This document shows, piece by piece, positions 32,029 through 41,480 of a stretch of 61,363 nt of DNA. Positions within the stretch are counted from its first letter, which is position 1. Each line of letters starts with the position of its first letter. The stretch is from positions 1 to 61,363 of the forward strand of contig JAFLBM010000025.1 in the NCBI GenBank assembly GCA_017303455.1, written 5' to 3'. The DNA comes from Chitinophagales bacterium. Its GTDB lineage: Bacteria > Bacteroidota > Bacteroidia > Chitinophagales > Chitinophagaceae. The translations under genes were made by a program, and so were the position numbers. The notes under the pieces are model-generated. The model was given only the letters and a program-made list of their open reading frames with translations. It ran no database searches and was not told the DNA's origin.

Positions 32029-33138
32029 TCAAAACAACCTCCCTTGCTCCCCCGGCCTCCTGAAGATACTCGTATCCAGGCTCCATTCTTCTGCATTCAT
32101 GCCATAGAGCTTGCCGTATTTTTTATACTGCTGGGCCACCAGTTCTGCAATATTCCCTTCGCCCCGCATCCGCACACCCCAGCGGGTATCATTCACTTTT
32201 CCATCATGGCTTTGCTCGATTAAATGCCAGACCTTATCGGCCCTGTCAGGAAAATTTTTATACAGCCAGTCGTGGAATAAGAATTTGATGGCTCCGTTCA
32301 ACCGGATAAAAGTATAAGCAGTGAACGTAGCCCCGTTATCCCTGGCTTCTTTCATGATGCGCTGCATTTCATGCTCATTCAGGCCCGGTATCATCGGCCC
32401 CATCATGATTCCCATACGGACACCGGCACTGCTGAGTTCATTGATCACTTTCAGTTTTTGTTGGGCCGTAGTGGTTCTTGGTTCCATGATGCGGCGCAGG
32501 TCTTCATTAAAAGAAGTAATAGACACCATTGCTGAGACGGTTTTCTTCTTTGCCATCTCCTGCAACACATCTTTGTCCTTCAGTATCCATGAATTCTTGG
32601 TCAGTATCCCCACCGGCTGGTTGAACTCATTGCATACTTCCAGCAAACCTCTTGTGAGCCGGTATTTCTGTTCGGCTGGCTGGTAGCAATCCGTATTGCC
32701 ACTCAGCATAATGGGGGTGGCATCCCATTTTTTATGCATCAGGAATTTACGCAGCAGCTGCGGTGCGTTCTTTTTCACAATGATCTTTCGTTCAAAATCA
32801 AGACCGGCACTGTAGCCCCAGTATTCATGCACATTTCTTGCATAGCAATAGATACAGCCATGTTCACAACCCGCATAGGGGTTCATACTGTAGCCCATGC
32901 CCACATCCTTGCTTTCCACTTTATTGACGATTGTTTTGGATTCCTGCTCAATATAGATGGTGGGCACATTGGATTCCTCCCAGTCATCAATGCCTTCAAC
33001 ATGCTCCCGGGTTGTTTCATTTTTCTGGAACCGGTTTTTGGTATTGAACTGTGCCCCCCGGCCTGCTAAATACTGCGACCCTTCTTCGGGTTGTTTCGCT
33101 GCCACTTTAAAATGATCCTGCTTCAGTTTCCCTGACAT
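32029..33138 (-). CDS. PA0069-family radical SAM protein (SplB-like)
   Basis: The 369-residue protein carries the radical SAM cluster motif GCEHGCIYCYARNVHEYWG (C-x3-C-x2-C) near residue 95, followed by LMLSGNTDCYQPAEQKYRLT-type sequence (seen as IMLSGNTDCYQPAEQ). These belong to the family related to spore photoproduct lyase SplB, common in non-sporeforming bacteria. The activity is not established; a link with DNA or RNA damage is suspected from the relation to SplB and from its neighbours here. It is the only gene of its apparent unit. Confidence 0.9.
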   Translation of the reverse strand: MSGKLKQDHFKVAAKQPEEGSQYLAGRGAQFNTKNRFQKNETTREHVEGIDDWEESNVPTIYIEQESKTIVNKVESKDVGMGYSMNPYAGCEHGCIYCYARNVHEYWGYSAGLDFERKIIVKKNAPQLLRKFLMHKKWDATPIMLSGNTDCYQPAEQKYRLTRGLLEVCNEFNQPVGILTKNSWILKDKDVLQEMAKKKTVSAMVSITSFNEDLRRIMEPRTTTAQQKLKVINELSSAGVRMGIMMGPMIPGLNEHEMQRIMKEARDNGATFTAYTFIRLNGAIKFLFHDWLYKNFPDRADKVWHLIEQSHDGKVNDTRWGVRMRGEGNIAELVAQQYKKYGKLYGMNAEEWSLDTSIFRRPGEQGRLF

Positions 33139-33310
33139 ACACTATAGTTGGTTTTGATTGTTCAATTACTTCATCCCGTACGGGTAATAAAAAGGAGAAC
33201 AAAGAGTTATCTCTTCATATTCATTCTGCACAAAATCTTACTCTTTATTCTCCTTCCGTCTCACTTACCCATCTCACTATTATTTTTCTGTATACTATTC
33301 GCTTTGTTTT

Positions 33311-33388
33311 GGGCCACAAAGGCACCAAGACACAAAAACACTAAGAATTGTACCTGTGTCTCCCTGTCCCTGTGTCTTTGTGTTTCAC
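33311..33388. repeat. 8-bp-period palindromic repeat, copy C, beside the GxxExxY gene
   Basis: The left arm CCACAAAGGCACCAAGACAC... and the right arm ...CCTGTGTCTTTGTGTTTCA pair imperfectly around a short centre. It follows the same CACnnAGn period as copies A and B. It begins 5 bp downstream of the GxxExxY stop. Confidence 0.8.
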
Positions 33389-33393
33389 ATGTT

Positions 33394-33783
33394 TTACATT
33401 ATCATCCTTTTTATCCCTTCTTTCATCACGGGCACGTTGAAATTGATAATTAATCCAAGTCTTTTATTACTCAACTTCAAATAGCTTAGCAGCTGCGCTT
33501 CCCATACCGGATGATAATACTCCTGTGATTTTAACTCAACTACTACCAGGTTATCAACCAGAATATCAATACGGAGGCCTTCATCAATAATTAATTGATC
33601 ATACTGCAACCTGACAATCTTCTGTTTTTCAAACCAGATTTCCCTTTTCATCAACTCATAACAAAAACATTTTCCGTAAATGCTTTCTAATAAACCAGGC
33701 CCCATTGCCTTATGAATACAGACAGCAATATCAACGATCTGACCGGCAAGCCAATTTTCTCTTTCAGTTAAAGGCTGATACAT
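33394..33783 (-). CDS. GxxExxY protein (PD-(D/E)xK-like nuclease fold)
   Basis: The 129-residue protein has the name-giving motif GLLESIY in GPGLLESIYGKCFCYEL and a nuclease-like core LRIDILVDNLVVVELK, where Asp and E-x-K fit the PD-(D/E)xK pattern. Then comes QLLSYLKLSNKRLGLIINFN. The family is widespread in Bacteroidota, often in several copies per genome, and its role is unknown to me. The 3' end abuts the palindromic repeat at 33311-33388, and the gene follows the 2H phosphoesterase gene by about 10 nt, so the two may be co-transcribed. Confidence 0.9.
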   Translation of the reverse strand: MYQPLTERENWLAGQIVDIAVCIHKAMGPGLLESIYGKCFCYELMKREIWFEKQKIVRLQYDQLIIDEGLRIDILVDNLVVVELKSQEYYHPVWEAQLLSYLKLSNKRLGLIINFNVPVMKEGIKRMIM

Positions 33784-33793
33784 TTTTTAGATT

Positions 33794-34405
33794 TTAAAAT
33801 AATTGCCCCTGTCTTGTAACAACCGGGAGGTTTTGAAATTCAAACCGCTTCACGACATGATATTTCATTTCACCTGCCGGCCTTTTTAATAAGATCATCC
33901 CATCGGCGATAAAACGGCCGGTGAAATGCTTGTTGCTGTATTCCAGCCAACCTTTTTCATATTGCCAGGGTTTTAGTTTTCTTGCAATGGTCAGGTGTGG
34001 CTCCATGATAAAATGTGGTTTATTATCATCATTCAATTTCATGAGCCGCTGGCCATCGGTACGGATCTCCTTCACCAGTTGCTGCACCGGCAGTTTACTG
34101 GTCACGTTGATATAAATAGTATGCGAAGGAAAACTGCCAAAGTCTTTTAATTCCACTTTGAACGGAGGAAAACCCATCGCTACGGTACGCAACCGGTTAA
34201 CGATCCTTTCCTCCATCATTTCATATTGCAGGTAATTGACTAATGTAATATGCGGCTTACTCCATTTCGCATGATCTGATTTGTATTCTTTAGAGAAATC
34301 TTCCTTCACTTTCATGATACGGTTCCACAATTCCTCATGCGGACTCAGCACCAGCAAATACTCATAGACCCGGTAACCGGGAATCGTGTTGATGATCGTT
34401 TCCAT
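33794..34405 (-). CDS. 2'-5' RNA ligase-like 2H phosphoesterase
   Basis: The 203-residue protein has the two H-x-T motifs of the 2H phosphoesterase superfamily: KPHITLVNYL near residue 51 and EPHLTIARKL near residue 137. Known members hydrolyse 2',3'-cyclic phosphates or make or break 2'-5' RNA links. The substrate is unknown here. It is followed by the GxxExxY gene on the same strand. RtcB, which acts on cyclic phosphate RNA ends, lies about 7 kb away, so shared substrates are possible but unproven. Confidence 0.88.
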   Translation of the reverse strand: METIINTIPGYRVYEYLLVLSPHEELWNRIMKVKEDFSKEYKSDHAKWSKPHITLVNYLQYEMMEERIVNRLRTVAMGFPPFKVELKDFGSFPSHTIYINVTSKLPVQQLVKEIRTDGQRLMKLNDDNKPHFIMEPHLTIARKLKPWQYEKGWLEYSNKHFTGRFIADGMILLKRPAGEMKYHVVKRFEFQNLPVVTRQGQLF

Positions 34406-34605
34406 AACGCACTATTTAAATACTGAAAAAATACTTCCCCATTTTCTTAGCACTAATTTACTAAATTATTTAGCTTTACAAAAAATTATTTTCTTTTCCG
34501 GGATCTTTTTGAAGATGACCTGAAAAAGGAACGAACAAGTGAGTGATACTCCGGCATCACCCAGCATTGGATAAAAAAGTAAGCAGATACTAAAATTTAA
34601 ATACT

Positions 34606-35037
34606 ATGGAAGGGGAAGAATTTTACGGTGCTGCCTATAAAGGCTCGAAACAGTTTACACAACAACAGGTGAAGACAGCCAATGCCACCGGCTTTGGCGC
34701 AGCGGCTGATGATTATATGGAACGGGGTATTGACCTGAATGAACAGCTGATCAAAAACAAACCGGCCACTTATTTCTTTCGCATGAAAGGAGATGCCATG
34801 CGGGATGCCGGCATTTTTGATAATGATGTATTGATCGTGGACAGGTCGTTAAAACTTGCCAACGGGAAGATCATTGTGGCGGTATTGAACGGGGAATTAT
34901 TAGTACGGAGATTTCATAAGAATTTTTCTTCCGCTTTCCTGATCCCGGAAAACAGCCGGTATAAAAACATCAACCTGGCAGAGTTCACTGATTTCTCTTT
35001 GTGGGGAGTGGTAACCTATGTAATTCACCCGGTATGA
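34606..35037 (+). CDS. umuD: UmuD-like protein lacking both catalytic residues
   Basis: The 143-residue S24-peptidase-like protein aligns by eye with UmuD throughout: a TGFGAAADDY segment like the UmuD cleavage region, IDLNEQLIKNKPATYFFRM, GDAMRDAGIFDNDVLIVD and NGELLVRRF. In UmuD the catalytic Ser is in GDSM and the Lys in VKKL. Here these are Ala64 (codon GCC at 34795-34797) and Arg101. Self-cleavage by the known mechanism should therefore fail. Its stop overlaps the umuC start by 4 nt, so the Pol V operon layout is intact. I see no recognisable LexA box upstream. Confidence 0.88.
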   Translation: MEGEEFYGAAYKGSKQFTQQQVKTANATGFGAAADDYMERGIDLNEQLIKNKPATYFFRMKGDAMRDAGIFDNDVLIVDRSLKLANGKIIVAVLNGELLVRRFHKNFSSAFLIPENSRYKNINLAEFTDFSLWGVVTYVIHPV

Positions 35038-36317
35038 AGGCCATTGTTGACTGCAACAATTTTTATTGTTCCTGTGAGCGGTTATTCAAACCTCACCTGG
35101 ACAAAAAACCTGTTGTTGTATTAAGCAATAATGATGGTTGTATCATTTCCCGCAGTGATGAGGCCAAAAAATTAGGGGTGGAGATGGCGGGGCCTTATTT
35201 CAAAGCAAAGCCCCTGATAGAAAAATACGGGGTATCCGTTTTTTCTTCTAACTATAACCTGTATGGTGACCTGAGCTGGCGGGTGATGGAAACCCTGCGG
35301 ATCATGCTGGGTGAAAAAAACGTGGAAGTATATTCCGTGGATGAGTGCTTCCTGGACCTGGCTATGTTTCCACTAGAAGATTTACCGGTCATTGCGATGC
35401 AGATCAGGACAACCGTGGAAAAATGGACTGGCATTAAAGTATCTGTAGGCGTGGCCCCGACAAAAGTACTGGCGAAGCTGGCCAACCGGTTGTCTAAAAA
35501 AGATAAACAGAAAACCGGCTGTGTGCTGGTGCTGGATACGGAAGAAAAGATCATTGAAGCGTTGCGGAAGACGGCCGTGGATGATATCTGGGGTGTGGGA
35601 TACCAGTATGCACAGAAACTGAAAGAACAATGGTGCATTTATGATGCGCTGCAATTAAGAAATGTAAGCGAGGAGTTTGCCAAAACACAGCTCGGTGGCG
35701 TGGTGGGAGCAAGACTGATACGGGAGCTGAAAGGAATTACTGCCAAAGAAATGGAAGATGAACTGGTCAATAAAAAGATGATCGCCACCACCCGGATGTT
35801 TGGCAGTCCGGTTGCTGATATTGCCTCCATCAAAGAAGCAGTAGCTACTTATACATCCCGGGCCGCAGAAAAATTAAGACGGCAACATGGTGCTGCTAAA
35901 GTGATCAGTGTATTTGTAGTGTCGAAAGAAGAAAATCACAACGTCACCTTCAACCGTGGCATTACGCACAGTAATCACATCACTTTACCTGCTGCCACTT
36001 CTTTCACCAATGAACTCATCAAACCTGCTGTTGCCCTGGTGGATACTTTATTTGAAAAAGGAAAACTGTACAAGAAAGCTGGTGTAATGCTGAGCAGTAT
36101 TGTACCCGATAACTCTATCCAGGGAAATTTATTCCTGGCTGAAAATAAAAACTGCGAACGAAAGCTGATGGATATGATCGATAATGTAAACTTCAGCCAG
36201 CGGGATGATGTATTAAAATTTGCCGCTTCCGGTACCACCCGCAACTGGAAGATGCAGCAAAATCATATCAGCGACCGCTACACCACCCGGTGGGATGAGC
36301 TGTTTGAAGTGCATTAG
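35034..36317 (+). CDS. umuC: Y-family DNA polymerase UmuC (Pol V catalytic subunit)
   Basis: The 427-residue translesion polymerase starts at the ATG overlapping the umuD stop (ATGA); the open frame extends to 35001 but that part lies inside umuD. Catalytic acids are present in IVDCNNFYCSCERLF (first Asp) and YSVDECFLDLA (Asp-Glu). The HhH/thumb region is near DDIWGVGYQYAQKL and the little-finger domain follows, ending in the UmuC-specific C-terminal part. It appears intact, unlike its partner. The stop overlaps the convergent DUF72 gene by 4 nt. Confidence 0.95.
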   Translation: MKAIVDCNNFYCSCERLFKPHLDKKPVVVLSNNDGCIISRSDEAKKLGVEMAGPYFKAKPLIEKYGVSVFSSNYNLYGDLSWRVMETLRIMLGEKNVEVYSVDECFLDLAMFPLEDLPVIAMQIRTTVEKWTGIKVSVGVAPTKVLAKLANRLSKKDKQKTGCVLVLDTEEKIIEALRKTAVDDIWGVGYQYAQKLKEQWCIYDALQLRNVSEEFAKTQLGGVVGARLIRELKGITAKEMEDELVNKKMIATTRMFGSPVADIASIKEAVATYTSRAAEKLRRQHGAAKVISVFVVSKEENHNVTFNRGITHSNHITLPAATSFTNELIKPAVALVDTLFEKGKLYKKAGVMLSSIVPDNSIQGNLFLAENKNCERKLMDMIDNVNFSQRDDVLKFAASGTTRNWKMQQNHISDRYTTRWDELFEVH

Positions 36318-37258
36318 TCAAATAATCCCTTTTGTTTTGATTTGCTTTTAACCGCCGGTTGAGAATCCGCTTCCACAAATTTCGGCTTGATCAAATTCAA
36401 CCCGCAGGCCGCATTCATTTTATCAACCAGGTAAACTGTCAGCTCAGGAGAAGTGGCCTCATCATGCATATGCATAAAAAAATATAATTCTTCCATACCC
36501 TTATCCAGCCAGTATTTCATTCGCTCCACCCACACATCGGTCCTTGTATAATCAGAAGGATGCAAACTATTCCCCACATAGCGGATAAAAGCTTTGGGAA
36601 CCGTCAGGTGCATATGGGCACAATCCCTTCTCCCGGCTGTATCAGTTATCACGGCACCCATATTATGGTCACGGAGAAAAGCAAACATATCTTCCCTGTC
36701 CTTCTCCTTCGCAAACCAGTCGGGGTGACGAACTTCGAGGAAGAACTGCAGGTCGGTGGGTAATGATCCCAGGTAGGTGAACAACTCCTCTTTTCTTTTA
36801 GGAGAGAACGTATCACTCACCTGTACGAAGATGGGGCCAAGATGTTGTTCAAAACCCATGATGCCACGTAAGAATTCATTGCTGATAAAATCCTTTCCTT
36901 TTAAACTGCCGAAGTGTGTAACTCCTTTGTACATTTTCGGACAAAATAAAAAATTCTTGTCCTTTGCCTTCTCTGCCCACTTTCTTGTACCGGCTTCACC
37001 ATATACTTTATAATGCGTGGCATTGAGTTCAATACAATTATAATGCTCCACATAATGCTGCAGGAAATCCTTTTCTTTGGTTTTTGGAGGATAGATCTTT
37101 CCCACCCATTCTGTCCGGCCCCATTTGGCGCAGCCTACATATACTTTAGGATTTTTTACGGGTTTACCTTTTAATATACTTTTATTAAATGCCGGTTCTG
37201 CAGGCAGGCTAAAATCAACTGCTCCCAACTCATTTTCCGGTACACGACCAAACTCCAT
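36314..37258 (-). CDS. DUF72 (YecE-like) protein
   Basis: The 314-residue protein has the DUF72 TIM-barrel pattern: VYVGCAKWGRTEWVGKIYP, HYNCIELNATHYKVYG, FLFCPKMYKGVTHFGSL and LQFFLEVRHPDWF. Family members are of unknown function. It converges with umuC, with stops overlapping by 4 nt, and has no other partner on its strand. A short basic tail (KSKSKQKGLFD) closes the protein. Confidence 0.88.
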   Translation of the reverse strand: MEFGRVPENELGAVDFSLPAEPAFNKSILKGKPVKNPKVYVGCAKWGRTEWVGKIYPPKTKEKDFLQHYVEHYNCIELNATHYKVYGEAGTRKWAEKAKDKNFLFCPKMYKGVTHFGSLKGKDFISNEFLRGIMGFEQHLGPIFVQVSDTFSPKRKEELFTYLGSLPTDLQFFLEVRHPDWFAKEKDREDMFAFLRDHNMGAVITDTAGRRDCAHMHLTVPKAFIRYVGNSLHPSDYTRTDVWVERMKYWLDKGMEELYFFMHMHDEATSPELTVYLVDKMNAACGLNLIKPKFVEADSQPAVKSKSKQKGLFD

Positions 37259-37311
37259 ACCTCATAATTTCCCCAAATCTACATAGATATAATTATTGTA
37301 ACTTTCCTCTC

Positions 37312-38853
37312 ATGCGAATCTTGCTGTTTCTTTTGTTCTGTTCCTGCACCGTTGCTGCACAACAGCCTAATATTATTTATATCATGAGTGATGATCATGA
37401 TAATGATGCCATCAGTGCCTATAACAAACAGTTTATACAAACACCCAATATTGACAGGATCGCCACCGAAGGCATGAAATTCAACAAAGCCTTTGTGGGC
37501 AATTCCATTTGTGCCCCTGCAAGAGCCACGATGCTGACCGGGCAACATTCCCACAAGAATGGCGTAAAGGATAACCGTACAAGATTTGATTCGTCCAAAA
37601 CCAATATCGGTCATTTATTAGGACAGGCTGGTTACCAGACAGCGCTGATCGGCAAGTGGCATTTACATTCCTATCCAACAGGGTTTGATTACTGGAGAAT
37701 TTTACCGGGCATGGGACAATATTTTGATACCCGGATGATCACTATGAATGGTGATACAATCACTGAAAAAGGATATTCTGCTGATGTGTTGACTAATGAT
37801 GCCATCAGCTGGCTCAACAGCAGGGATAAGAATAAACCTTTTGCCTTGTTCTTCCATCACAAAGCCCCGCACCGGAATTTTGTACCGGCGCTGAAATATT
37901 TAGAACAATTTCATGAAAGAATATTCCCAGAACCGGCAACACTATATAATGACACAGCAGGTCATGGCAGTGCCTGGCGTATTCAAACCATGAATATTTT
38001 ACTGGATATGCGGTTATGTGGCGACCTGAAAATAGATCCAAAATATCTCTCGGATATCCCGGAACTAAAACCTGATGCAGATGATATTGCCACTTATAAT
38101 GCGATCATGCGGAGAATGCCGGCGAATGAAAGAGCAAGGTTTGAAGAGATCTATGCGGAAAGAGGTCAACTGATCCGGGATAAAAAGTTGCTGGGCAAAG
38201 AACTGATGAAATACAAATACCAGTGGTACATGCAGGATTATATGGCCTGCGTTGCTTCTATTGACGAAAGCATAGGCGTTATTTTAAAATATCTTGATGA
38301 TAATAAATTAACAAATAATACGGCCGTGATCTATACCAGTGACCAGGGATTTTATTTAGGAGAAAACGGCTGGTTTGATAAACGTTTTGCCTACGATGTA
38401 TCCATGGGAACCCCACTACTGGTCAGGTGGCCGGGAAAAATTCACCGGGGAACCGTTAGCAATGCCCTGGTGCAGAATATTGATTTTGCCCCAACCATGC
38501 TTGATATTGCCGGTGCTAAGGTTCCTGGCTGGATGCAGGGTGTAAGTATTAAACCTGTCCTGACCAGTAAGCGAACAAAACTTTCCCGGAAATATCTTTA
38601 CTACCATTATTATGAATTTGTAAGAGACCATACCGTTATTCCACACCTGGCAGTAAGAGGTGAACGATATAAACTCATTTATTTTTACACCGTGAATGAA
38701 TGGGAGTTCTATGACCTGCAAAAAGATCCGGCTGAACAAACCAACCTGATCAGGTCAGCAGTGCATCAAAAAAATATTCAGCAGTTAAAAAAGGAATTAA
38801 TACGGCTCAGGAATCAATACGATGATCATGAACCTGCCGGTGAGTTACTTTAA
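37312..38853 (+). CDS. Secreted sulfatase
   Basis: The 513-residue protein has a signal peptide (MRILLFLLFCSCTVAAQ) and the alkaline-phosphatase-superfamily core IIYIMSDDHDNDAIS with metal Asp residues. The formylglycine motif is NSICAPARATMLTG: Cys67 in C-x-P-A-R rather than the commoner C-x-P-S-R, still compatible with maturation by formylglycine-generating enzyme. Other landmarks are IGKWHLHSYPTGFDYW and YTSDQGFYLGENGWFDKR. It probably removes sulfate from a polysaccharide or glycosaminoglycan in the periplasm. TAACTTTC just before the start (near 37298) is one base from the -7 consensus. The stop overlaps the convergent GH63-like gene by 4 nt. Confidence 0.93.
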   Translation: MRILLFLLFCSCTVAAQQPNIIYIMSDDHDNDAISAYNKQFIQTPNIDRIATEGMKFNKAFVGNSICAPARATMLTGQHSHKNGVKDNRTRFDSSKTNIGHLLGQAGYQTALIGKWHLHSYPTGFDYWRILPGMGQYFDTRMITMNGDTITEKGYSADVLTNDAISWLNSRDKNKPFALFFHHKAPHRNFVPALKYLEQFHERIFPEPATLYNDTAGHGSAWRIQTMNILLDMRLCGDLKIDPKYLSDIPELKPDADDIATYNAIMRRMPANERARFEEIYAERGQLIRDKKLLGKELMKYKYQWYMQDYMACVASIDESIGVILKYLDDNKLTNNTAVIYTSDQGFYLGENGWFDKRFAYDVSMGTPLLVRWPGKIHRGTVSNALVQNIDFAPTMLDIAGAKVPGWMQGVSIKPVLTSKRTKLSRKYLYYHYYEFVRDHTVIPHLAVRGERYKLIYFYTVNEWEFYDLQKDPAEQTNLIRSAVHQKNIQQLKKELIRLRNQYDDHEPAGELL

Positions 38854-41480
38854 TCTTCCAATCTTGTTCCGCCACCATATTCACTGATCAGTTCAGCCAC
38901 CAGTGCTGTCCATCCTGTCTGGTGATTGGCACCAAGCCCCCGGCCACTGTCGCCATGAAAATATTCATAGAATAGAACAAGGTTTTCATTGCCGGGTTGT
39001 TTATAGAACCAGCTGTAATCACCATAGAGACGGCGCTTACCGTCAGTATCTTTCTCAAATAAACTGATCACCCGTTTGGTCAACTCATTAGCTACCTGTA
39101 TAAGATTGATCTTATTACCCGATCCTGTCGGATAATCGATCAGTAATTCATCACCGTAAAATTCTCCATATTTCCGGATCGACTGAATGATGAGGAAATT
39201 GATCGGCATCCACACGGGGCCCCGCCAGTTCGAATTACCACCAAACATATCAGAAGTGGAATCACCGGGATCATAGCGGATCGTATAAATATTTCCATCC
39301 ACTGTTACCGAATAGGGCTTTTCATCATGTGCCTTTGATAAGGCCCTGATACCACCCTCCGACAAAAATTCTTTTTCGTCCAGCAGCCTTTTCAGCATAT
39401 CAATCAGCCGGTCTTTCGGTATCAGCGATAAGATGATCTCACCATCCTTACTTCTTTCCTCATTCGGCCAGAACTTATTACTGCTTTTCCGGAAATTCTC
39501 AAACCAGGTTGTTCTTTTCTTAAAATCACCCAGTTGATCCATCACCTGTTTGCTGATCGTGGATACAGCATATAAAGGAGTAAGTCCGACTATAGATTGA
39601 ATGCGCAATGGAATCGGTTCAGCTCCGGACACACAAAGCACATCATAAAAGAACCGGTCTTCTTCATTCCATAACCCGTGCTGGTTCAACGATTCTGCAA
39701 TCAATATAAAGTGCTCAAAGAATTTAGTGGCTGTATCTTCAAAAGAAGGATCCTGCATGGAAATTTCCAGTGCCATATCCATCATATCCAGTGCATAGGT
39801 TCCCATCCAGCTGGTGCCATCGGCCTGTTCCAATTGCATTTCACCGGGAAAATGAAAACTCCGGTTGAATACACCGATATTATCCAATCCCAGGAAGCCG
39901 CCTTCAAAGATGTTATTACCATTCACATCTTTCCTGTTGATCCACCAGGTAAAATTGATGAGTAGTTTTTGAAAGACCTTTTTCAGGAAAATAATATCTC
40001 CCTTGCCGGTTTGCTTTTTTTCAATGTTATATACCTGCATTGCCGCCCAGGCCTGCACGGGAGGGTTTACATCACTAAAATTCCATTCATAAGAAGGTAA
40101 CTGGCCATCCGGTTTCATATACCATTCCCGCATCACAAGCAATAACTGGTGCTTGGCAAATGTGGGGTCCACCACGGCCATAGATATACACTGAAAAGCA
40201 AGATCCCATGCCGCATACCAGGGGTACTCCCATTTATCAGGCATCATGATAATATCCTGGTTCTTTAAATGCGTCCAGTCATTATTACGGCCTGTCTGTT
40301 TGGAAACACTAACCGGCGTCACCCCATCACTGGTGGACAACCATTTTTCCACATCAAAATGGTAATACTGCTTGCTCCACAACACACCTGCCAGTGCCTG
40401 CCGTTGTATCTGTGCCATATCCTCATTCATACCTTTTGGCAGAATGGCTGCATAAAAATCATCGGCTTCCTGTTTGCGCAACGTGAAAATATCTTTGAAG
40501 CCTTTGAAAAAAGGATTATCGGTTTCCTGGTTGGTGAGCCTGCAGTAAATAGATTTCGTAGCTCCCCCTGCAATTTTCATTTTATAAACGGGAGAAAATT
40601 TAGTACCCGATTTGGCTTTTGAAAGTTCAGTTACATGCTCTCCGTTAATAATTGCTTTATGAAAAGCATCTTTTACAAACAGGGTTTTATTCGGCTCCCC
40701 GGTTACGATCTCAGTATTGGTTTCATTCTCCGTAAAGAACGTTTTATCAGCTGCCTGGAAATAAAAATTATAATCACCAAGCCGTTCATGCTTCGCTTTA
40801 ACAGATGTTTTATCCGACAGGCTTAGCGTGGGTTTGTCTTTTAATGAACCATCGTTCCAGCGGTTGTAAAACCACAAGGTTGGTAATACAGTTATTTCCG
40901 CTGCTTTACTGTACCGGTTCGTAATATCAATTTTAATAAAAACATCCTGTGCACTTTGTTTGGCATAAGTCACTAACACATCAAAGTACTGGTTATCGTC
41001 AAATACACCTGTATCGAGTATTTCATATTCGGGCTCTAAGCGGCTTCTTTTTTTATTCTCCAGTCTTAATTGTTCATACGGGAATACCTGCTGCGGGTAT
41101 TTGTACAAATACTCCATATAATAATGCGTGGGCAGGTTGTCGAGATAGTAGTATAATTCCTTTACATCTTCGCCATGATTTCCTTGCGGATTACCCAGGC
41201 CAAATAATCTCTCTTTCAATATCTCATCCTTACCGTTCCAGAGAGCCACACAAAAACAAAGATTACCAAAGAAATCAGAAATACCGGCCAGTCCATCCTC
41301 GCCCCAGAGATAAGAACGGCAATGAGCATGTTCAAAGGGGAAATAATGCCAGGCATCTCCATGCGTGGAATAATCTTCCCGCACCGTTCCCCATTGTCTT
41401 TCGCTCAGGTAGGGACCCCATTGTGCCAGGGGAACCGTTTTCGCCGCATTTACCGCCAGTCGCTGATGTTCTGCTGTCAT
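38850..41480 (-). CDS. Glycoside hydrolase family 63-like (MGH1-like) protein
   Basis: The 876-residue protein, with no signal peptide, has an N-terminal beta-sandwich and an (alpha/alpha)6 barrel. Recognisable GH63/MGH1 segments are KWEYPWYAAWDLAFQCISM, EGGFLGLDNIGVFNRS, DGTSWMGTYALDMMDMAL and WRGPVWMPINFLI. Family members act on alpha-linked glucosides such as glucosylglycerate, mannosylglycerate or kojibiose-type ends. The exact substrate cannot be read. It stands alone, convergent with the sulfatase. Confidence 0.88.
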   Translation of the reverse strand: MTAEHQRLAVNAAKTVPLAQWGPYLSERQWGTVREDYSTHGDAWHYFPFEHAHCRSYLWGEDGLAGISDFFGNLCFCVALWNGKDEILKERLFGLGNPQGNHGEDVKELYYYLDNLPTHYYMEYLYKYPQQVFPYEQLRLENKKRSRLEPEYEILDTGVFDDNQYFDVLVTYAKQSAQDVFIKIDITNRYSKAAEITVLPTLWFYNRWNDGSLKDKPTLSLSDKTSVKAKHERLGDYNFYFQAADKTFFTENETNTEIVTGEPNKTLFVKDAFHKAIINGEHVTELSKAKSGTKFSPVYKMKIAGGATKSIYCRLTNQETDNPFFKGFKDIFTLRKQEADDFYAAILPKGMNEDMAQIQRQALAGVLWSKQYYHFDVEKWLSTSDGVTPVSVSKQTGRNNDWTHLKNQDIIMMPDKWEYPWYAAWDLAFQCISMAVVDPTFAKHQLLLVMREWYMKPDGQLPSYEWNFSDVNPPVQAWAAMQVYNIEKKQTGKGDIIFLKKVFQKLLINFTWWINRKDVNGNNIFEGGFLGLDNIGVFNRSFHFPGEMQLEQADGTSWMGTYALDMMDMALEISMQDPSFEDTATKFFEHFILIAESLNQHGLWNEEDRFFYDVLCVSGAEPIPLRIQSIVGLTPLYAVSTISKQVMDQLGDFKKRTTWFENFRKSSNKFWPNEERSKDGEIILSLIPKDRLIDMLKRLLDEKEFLSEGGIRALSKAHDEKPYSVTVDGNIYTIRYDPGDSTSDMFGGNSNWRGPVWMPINFLIIQSIRKYGEFYGDELLIDYPTGSGNKINLIQVANELTKRVISLFEKDTDGKRRLYGDYSWFYKQPGNENLVLFYEYFHGDSGRGLGANHQTGWTALVAELISEYGGGTRLED

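Noticed and set aside
37498..37530. Sulfatase inactivated by C-x-P-A-R instead of C-x-P-S-R
   Set aside because: The formylglycine-generating enzyme recognises the C-x-P-x-R core, which is kept, and all other sulfatase motifs are present.
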